DNA of 10,773 nt. Source: Sulfidibacterium sp964473895. Its GTDB lineage: Bacteria > Bacteroidota > Bacteroidia > Bacteroidales > F082. A model generated the notes under the pieces. It was given only the letters and a program-made list of their open reading frames with translations. It was not told the DNA's origin and did no database searches. The stretch covers positions 1 to 10,773 of the forward strand of contig CAYYRE010000105.1 in the NCBI GenBank assembly GCA_964473895.1, given 5' to 3'. Below, piece after piece: positions 6,080 to 10,773 of this stretch (positions are counted from its first letter, which is position 1; every line of letters starts with the position of its first letter). The position numbers were made by a program, and so were the translations under genes.

Positions 6080-9000
6080 ATGGGAAAGAAATATCGGGAA
6101 TACAAACAGTTAAACCTGACACAAATCGGGGATGAAATAAGGAAATTTTGGCAGGAAAACCACATCTTCGAAGAGAGCCTGAAAAACCGTGAAGGCCGTA
6201 CGCCGTTTGTTTTTTACGAAGGCCCGCCTTCGGCCAACGGCAAACCGGGCATCCACCATGTTATGGCCCGTACCATAAAAGATCTGTTTTGCCGTTATCA
6301 GACCCAGAAAGGAAAGTATGTGGAACGCAAAGCCGGTTGGGATACCCATGGATTGCCCGTCGAAATCAGCGTGGAAAAAACCCTCGGCATTACCAAAGAA
6401 GACATCGGTAAAAAAATATCGGTGGAAGAATACAATAACGCCTGCCGCAAAGAGGTGCTGAAATACAAAGACATGTGGGATGACCTGACCGAAAAAATCG
6501 GCTACTGGGTCGACTTGGAGCATCCTTACATTACTTTCGACAACAAATACATCGAAACGGTCTGGTATCTGTTGAAGCAGCTTTACGAAAAAGGGCTTCT
6601 GTACAAAGGATACACTATCCAGCCCTATTCGCCGGCCGCCGGTACCGGGCTCAGTACCCACGAACTGAACCAGCCGGGGTGTTACCGCGACGTGTCGGAT
6701 ACCACCGCTGTGGCCCAGTTCAAAGTAATCCGTAACAAAGCTTCCGAATTTTTGTTCGAAGACACCGATACCGATGTCTATTTCCTTGCATGGACCACCA
6801 CCCCGTGGACATTGCCTTCGAATACGGCGCTGGCCACCGGCAAAGACATCCAATATCTGAAAGTAAGAACTTTCAATCCGTACACCGGACAGCCCGTTAC
6901 CGTCCTTCTTGCCGAAGACCGTTTGGATGCCTATTTTCATCCCAAAGACAAAGACCTTGCCCTCGAAGATTACCAACCGGGCAACAAACACATCCCTTTC
7001 AAAGTGCTTGGAAAATACACCGGCGCACAACTGGCCGGTATTCAATACGAACAACTGTTTCCGTGGGTGAAGCCCATGGGCAAAGCGTTCAGGGTGATCA
7101 ACGGCGATTTTGTGACCACCGAAGACGGAACAGGTATCGTACACATTGCCCCCACCTTCGGCGCCGATGACGACCGTGTGGCCAAAGAAAACGGCATTGC
7201 CCCGCTTTTGCTCATCGACAAAACGGGCGAAAAACGTCCCATGGTCGATTTAAAAGGCCGGTTTTTTACCCTCGATCAATTGGATGAGCAATTTGTTGAA
7301 GATTACGTCAATAAAGCGCTTTACGCCAAATACGCCGGCCGCTATGTCAAAAATGCCTACGACGACAGTCTGCAAGACAGCGATACCAGTCTCGATGTGG
7401 ATCTGGCCGTGGACCTGAAAAAAGAAAACAAGGTCTTCCGTATCGAAAAACATGTACACAATTATCCCCATTGCTGGCGCACCGACAAACCGGTACTCTA
7501 CTATCCGTTGGATTCGTGGTTTGTTAAAACGACGGCTTTGAAAGACCGGATGATTGCACTGAACAAAACCATACAGTGGAAACCCAAAGCCACCGGTGAA
7601 GGCCGTTTTGGAAACTGGCTCGAAAATCTGGTGGATTGGAACCTTTCCCGTTCCCGCTTTTGGGGTGTCCCGTTGCCCATTTGGGTTACCGAAGACCGTA
7701 CCGAACAAAAATGCCTTGGCTCGGCGGCTGAACTGAAAGCCGAAGTCGAAAAAGCCATCGCCGCCGGCGTGATGACCGAAAACCCGATGAAAGATTTCGA
7801 TCCGGAAGACATGAGCGATGAAAATTACAAAACATTTGATTTTCACCGGCCTTATGTGGATAACATTGTCCTGGTGTCCGACAGCGGCAAAAAAATGTAC
7901 CGCGAACCTTCGCTCATCGATGTTTGGTTCGATTCGGGTTCCATGCCCTATGCCCAACTGCACTATCCGTTTGAAAACAAGGAAACATTCAAAAACAATT
8001 TTCCCGCCGACTTTATTGCCGAAGGGGTGGATCAAACCCGTGGCTGGTTTTTTACCTTGCATGCCATTGCCACCATGCTGTTTGATTCGGTGGCTTACAA
8101 AACAGTGGTTTCCAACGGGCTGGTGCTCGATAAAAACGGGAATAAGATGTCCAAAAGACTGGGTAATGCCGTCGACCCGTTTCAAACCATCGAGAAATAC
8201 AGCGCCGATGCCACCCGCTGGTATATGATTACCAATGCCCAGCCTTGGGATAACCTGCGTTTCGACCTTGCCGGAGTGGACGAAGTACGCCGCAAATTCT
8301 TTGGTACACTGCACAATACCTACGCTTTCTTTGCACTTTATGCCAACATCGACGGCTTTACCTACAGCGAAGATGAAATACCGTTGGAAAAACGTACCGA
8401 ACTCGACCGCTGGATACTTTCCGAGCTGAATTCCCTCATACAAACGGTGGACGAAGCCTACGGCAATTACGAACCCACACGGGCCGGCCGGGCCATACAG
8501 TATTTTGTGAACGAACACCTGAGCAATTGGTATGTCCGGTTGTCGCGCAGAAGGTTCTGGAAAGGCAGCTATTCGGAAGACAAAATACAAGCTTACCAAA
8601 CCCTTTACCGGTGCCTTGAAGTGGTTTCACAACTTATGGCACCCATTGCCCCGTTCTATGCCGACCGTTTGTTTAAAGATTTAAATGACATTTCGGGCAG
8701 GTTTTCGGCTGTATCGGTACACCTTACCGATTTTCCCGTTGCCGATGCGCAGCAAATTGATAAATCGCTCGAAGAACGTATGGAACTGGCACAGAAAATC
8801 TCTTCCATGATCCTCTCGTTGCGCAAAAAAACCAACCTCCGGGTGCGTCAGCCGCTGAACAAAGTACTTATCCCCGTACCGGATGAACGGTTCCAAAAGC
8901 AACTCAAAGCCGTGGAAGATTTGATCCTTTCCGAAACCAATATCAAGCAGATCGAATACATTACCGGCGATGCGGAAGTACTGGTCAAAAAAATAAAACC

Positions 9001-9514
9001 CAATTTCAAAGTGCTTGGGCCCAAATACGGCAAAATCATGAAACAGCTTGCCCCGGCCATCATGAAATTGGAGCAGTCCGATATCCGAAAATTGGAAAAC
9101 GGAGAAACCCTTTCGTTGGATATCAACGGCCAGCAAGTGGAAATTCGCCGCGAAGATGTGGAAATCTCCACACAGGATATTCCGGGATGGAGTGTGGCGG
9201 CCATGGATGATCTGACGGTGGCGCTTGATATTACCCTGACCGATGCGCTGAAAAAAGAAGGTCTGGCCCGTGAACTGGTCAACCGGGTACAAAACCTGCG
9301 CAAAGAGAAAGGATTGGAGGTTACCGACCGGATTTCGTTGCAAATCGAAAAATCGGAGGATACTTTTGACGCCATCCAATCGTTTAAAGATTATATTTGC
9401 ACCGAAACATTGGCCGACTTGCATCTTGTGGATAAATCGCAGGATAATGGTTTTGAAGAAGTTGAATTGATCGAGGGAGTGCCGGCCAAAATTAAGATTG
9501 AGAAAAAGTCGTAA
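6080..9514 (+). CDS. ileS: Isoleucyl-tRNA synthetase, type 2 (GIHH signature)
   Basis: This enzyme charges tRNA-Ile with isoleucine in the cytoplasm, using ATP. The protein has 1144 residues, usual for this phylum and longer than E. coli IleRS. The class I catalytic domain shows EGPPSANGKPGIHH (47-60), where GIHH stands in place of the usual HxGH, and KMSKR (689-693). The CP1 editing domain has WTTTPWTLPSN (238-248) and GTGIVHIAPTFGADD (350-364), with Asp364 as the likely editing aspartate. GVDQTRGWFFTLH (649-661) and the anticodon-binding region (roughly 770-920) follow. The C-terminal domain lacks the zinc-binding cysteines of the E. coli type, as expected for type 2 (eukaryote-like) IleRS. 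An upstream in-frame start at 5993 is rejected because the promoter lies within that extension and MGKKYREYKQLNL resembles the family N-terminus. It heads a likely operon with the DksA-like gene and lspA. Confidence 0.98.
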   Translation: MGKKYREYKQLNLTQIGDEIRKFWQENHIFEESLKNREGRTPFVFYEGPPSANGKPGIHHVMARTIKDLFCRYQTQKGKYVERKAGWDTHGLPVEISVEKTLGITKEDIGKKISVEEYNNACRKEVLKYKDMWDDLTEKIGYWVDLEHPYITFDNKYIETVWYLLKQLYEKGLLYKGYTIQPYSPAAGTGLSTHELNQPGCYRDVSDTTAVAQFKVIRNKASEFLFEDTDTDVYFLAWTTTPWTLPSNTALATGKDIQYLKVRTFNPYTGQPVTVLLAEDRLDAYFHPKDKDLALEDYQPGNKHIPFKVLGKYTGAQLAGIQYEQLFPWVKPMGKAFRVINGDFVTTEDGTGIVHIAPTFGADDDRVAKENGIAPLLLIDKTGEKRPMVDLKGRFFTLDQLDEQFVEDYVNKALYAKYAGRYVKNAYDDSLQDSDTSLDVDLAVDLKKENKVFRIEKHVHNYPHCWRTDKPVLYYPLDSWFVKTTALKDRMIALNKTIQWKPKATGEGRFGNWLENLVDWNLSRSRFWGVPLPIWVTEDRTEQKCLGSAAELKAEVEKAIAAGVMTENPMKDFDPEDMSDENYKTFDFHRPYVDNIVLVSDSGKKMYREPSLIDVWFDSGSMPYAQLHYPFENKETFKNNFPADFIAEGVDQTRGWFFTLHAIATMLFDSVAYKTVVSNGLVLDKNGNKMSKRLGNAVDPFQTIEKYSADATRWYMITNAQPWDNLRFDLAGVDEVRRKFFGTLHNTYAFFALYANIDGFTYSEDEIPLEKRTELDRWILSELNSLIQTVDEAYGNYEPTRAGRAIQYFVNEHLSNWYVRLSRRRFWKGSYSEDKIQAYQTLYRCLEVVSQLMAPIAPFYADRLFKDLNDISGRFSAVSVHLTDFPVADAQQIDKSLEERMELAQKISSMILSLRKKTNLRVRQPLNKVLIPVPDERFQKQLKAVEDLILSETNIKQIEYITGDAEVLVKKIKPNFKVLGPKYGKIMKQLAPAIMKLEQSDIRKLENGETLSLDINGQQVEIRREDVEISTQDIPGWSVAAMDDLTVALDITLTDALKKEGLARELVNRVQNLRKEKGLEVTDRISLQIEKSEDTFDAIQSFKDYICTETLADLHLVDKSQDNGFEEVELIEGVPAKIKIEKKS

Positions 9515-9586
9515 TAAACAGGAAATTTCGTATTTTTAAAACGGTTTTTGTACCGGATATTATATTACAAACAAAAAGATGAGGCC

Positions 9587-10000
9587 ATGAAAGAAGAGAA
9601 GAAAACGGAAGAAAAATTAAGATATTCTCCTGAAGAGTTGGAAGAGTTCAGGCAGATTATCCTCGAAAAGCTGGAAAAGGCGCGTGCTGACCTCAAATTA
9701 CTTAAAGAAGCATACACCAACGACAGTGGTTCGGACACCAACGACACCTCCCCGACCTTTAAAGTACTGGAAGAAGGACAACAAGTACTTTCCAAAGAAG
9801 AAAACAGCCGGCTGGCTGCCCGTCAGGAACGGTTTATTAACAACCTCGAAAATGCCCTGATCCGTATCGAAAACGGAACCTACGGCATCTGCCGCGAAAC
9901 GGGTAAACTGATTTCCAAAGAACGGCTGCGTGCCGTTCCCCACGCCACGTTGAGCATCGAGGCCAAGACCAGGTTGAGAAGAAACAACATCAACAGCTGA
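9587..10000 (+). CDS. DksA/TraR-family RNA polymerase-binding protein lacking zinc ligands
   Basis: DksA-type proteins insert a coiled coil into the RNA polymerase secondary channel and adjust transcription, often with ppGpp. This 137-residue protein has the expected layout: helix at 14-42, a turn with Asp50 and Asp53 (SDTND, three apart like the two coil-tip aspartates of DksA), helix at 58-95, then the zinc-finger region. Of the four expected cysteines only Cys102 remains (YGICRETGKLI); the others are Thr105, Ser123 and Ala126 (PHATLSIEAK). The fold is recognisable (GTYGIC, LRAVPHATL), but zinc binding is unlikely. The ATG at 9587 is chosen; the open frame extends to a TTG at 9548 that adds 13 residues unlike the family. 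The gene starts 72 bases after ileS and ends 27 before lspA, with no terminator seen, so cotranscription is likely. Confidence 0.92.
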   Translation: MKEEKKTEEKLRYSPEELEEFRQIILEKLEKARADLKLLKEAYTNDSGSDTNDTSPTFKVLEEGQQVLSKEENSRLAARQERFINNLENALIRIENGTYGICRETGKLISKERLRAVPHATLSIEAKTRLRRNNINS

Positions 10001-10027
10001 CTTTTGTTGATCGCCTAATTCGTTGTT

Positions 10028-10642
10028 TTGAAAAAATCGGTTTTCGTTATATTGCTGGTGCTGTTGCTTGATCAGGCGCTGAAGTTTTATATTAAGCTGA
10101 CCATGCCCATTGGCGCCAATATCCCTGTGATCGACCATTGGTTTTATCTTTATTTTACCGAAAATAACGGAATGGCCTTCGGTATGCAACTCGGTGGCAG
10201 CTGGGGAAAACTGGCCTTGAGCCTTTTCAGGCTGGTAGCCATTGCCGGCATCGGGGTTTTACTTTATCTTATTGCCCGGTCTAACAAAAGTACCGGATTG
10301 CTGATCAGTATGTCGCTTATCTTTGCCGGAGCCATCGGAAACATTATCGACAGCGCTTTTTACGGCCTCATTTTTACCCAAAGCACTTTTCATTCGGTTG
10401 CCCACCTTGTTCCTTTTGGTCATGGATATGCCGGTTTTCTGCATGGCAAAGTGGTGGATATGCTTTATTTTCCGCTCATCAATATTTCAAGGGCCGAGGC
10501 ACCCTCGTGGCTTCCCGGATTTTTGTTTGGCCCCGAAAATCATTTCATCTTTTTCCGGCCTATTTTTAACCTTGCCGATGCTTCCATTACCATCGGTGTC
10601 TTCTGGCTGCTGCTCTTTCACCGCAAAGAGATGCGGATGTAA
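10028..10642 (+). CDS. lspA: Lipoprotein signal peptidase (signal peptidase II)
   Basis: LspA is an inner-membrane aspartic peptidase that removes the signal peptide from diacylglyceryl-modified prolipoproteins. The 204-residue protein shows the family blocks in order: LLDQALK (13-19), FTENNGMAFG (43-52), GAIGNIIDSAFYG (101-113), GKVVDMLYF (140-148) and FNLADASITIG (180-190). Asp144 and Asp184 are the likely catalytic pair. Hydrophobic stretches at about 4-22, 64-83, 91-107 and 179-197 fit four membrane helices. A 30-residue insertion between Asp144 and Asp184 explains the greater length than E. coli (164). The Arg of the usual NxxDR motif is Ser109, which I recall as normal in this phylum. 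The start must be TTG: an in-frame stop (TAA, 10016-10018) lies just upstream and no ATG or GTG intervenes. Confidence 0.97.
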   Translation: MKKSVFVILLVLLLDQALKFYIKLTMPIGANIPVIDHWFYLYFTENNGMAFGMQLGGSWGKLALSLFRLVAIAGIGVLLYLIARSNKSTGLLISMSLIFAGAIGNIIDSAFYGLIFTQSTFHSVAHLVPFGHGYAGFLHGKVVDMLYFPLINISRAEAPSWLPGFLFGPENHFIFFRPIFNLADASITIGVFWLLLFHRKEMRM

Positions 10643-10644
10643 AC

Positions 10645-10665
10645 CGGTCTGACCGTTCGTTTTTG
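10645..10665 (+). terminator. Possible weak terminator after lspA
   Basis: Three bases after the lspA stop, CGGT (10645-10648) and ACCG (10652-10655) form a short stem with loop CTG, followed by TTCG and a run of five T (10660-10664). The stem is only four to five base pairs, so this is a weak intrinsic terminator at best, but its position at the end of the ileS-lspA unit fits. Confidence 0.4.
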
Positions 10666-10672
10666 TTAACAT

Positions 10673-10773
10673 ATGCCGAATCGTGAATGGCGGAGGGTTT
10701 GGGCAGTATCCCTATGCAAAATAACAATGTACCTGCTGTGCATCAGTAATTTTATGCCGTTCATCCTGTTGGG
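10673..10773 (+). CDS. Possible start of a further gene, cut by the window end
   Basis: From the ATG at 10673 the frame stays open to the window edge (33 codons). It reads MPNREWRRVWAVSLC and continues with a hydrophobic stretch, as a signal anchor or membrane helix would. No promoter or ribosome binding site is evident. The minus strand is also open here, with a possible gene end at the TAG complement 10712-10714, so the assignment is uncertain and no family is recognised. Confidence 0.25.
   Translation, partial: MPNREWRRVWAVSLCKITMYLLCISNFMPFILL

Noticed and set aside
7250..8599. Long open frame of 449 codons antisense to ileS, and another at 6110-7144
   Set aside because: Both are shadows of the ileS coding frame: their composition follows the opposite strand and they show no recognisable domain. 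ileS itself has all its motifs in the sense frame.
9542..9556. CGGT...ACCG inverted repeat between ileS and the DksA-like gene
   Set aside because: The stem is only four base pairs and no T-tract follows, so it gives no reason to split the operon.

Overview
The window looks like chromosomal DNA of a Bacteroidota (Bacteroidetes) species, probably in or near the Bacteroidales/Marinilabiliales. Four things point there. The promoter -7 boxes fit the TAnnTTTG consensus of that phylum and Shine-Dalgarno sites are mostly absent. The right half has the ileS - traR/dksA-like - lspA order. The isoleucyl-tRNA synthetase, DksA-like and LspA proteins carry variants that I associate with this phylum. I see no phage, transposase, CRISPR array, tRNA or rRNA.

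Left half (minus strand, about 125-5743). A probable three-gene operon reads leftwards: pgi (glucose-6-phosphate isomerase), a secreted 284-residue protein with two copies of a WYxE...WhISN motif, and a secreted 874-residue leucine-rich-repeat protein. The last two genes overlap by 16 bases. The LRR protein is built from three modules, each opened by a WWxxLxxxWxxxF segment. Upstream of pgi, about 160 bases of intergenic DNA are very G+C rich and rich in inverted repeats, and I cannot assign them to a known element. Beyond it lies a separate minus-strand gene for a small secreted protein of unknown function.

The divergent intergenic region (5744-6079) holds promoters for the small secreted protein (leftwards) and ileS (rightwards), plus a strong hairpin between them.

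Right half (plus strand, 6080-10642). A probable operon encodes IleRS, a DksA/TraR-like RNA polymerase-binding protein that has lost three of the four zinc-ligand cysteines, and lipoprotein signal peptidase II, which must start with TTG. A weak terminator follows. The last 100 bases are open in one plus-strand frame, which may be the start of a further gene.

Most of the window is housekeeping: glycolysis, tRNA charging, transcription control and lipoprotein maturation. The points I consider worth a second look are the modular LRR protein and its overlapping partner, the G+C-rich intergenic segment, a promoter element repeated upstream of two genes, and the GIHH active-site signature of IleRS, which predicts mupirocin insensitivity.
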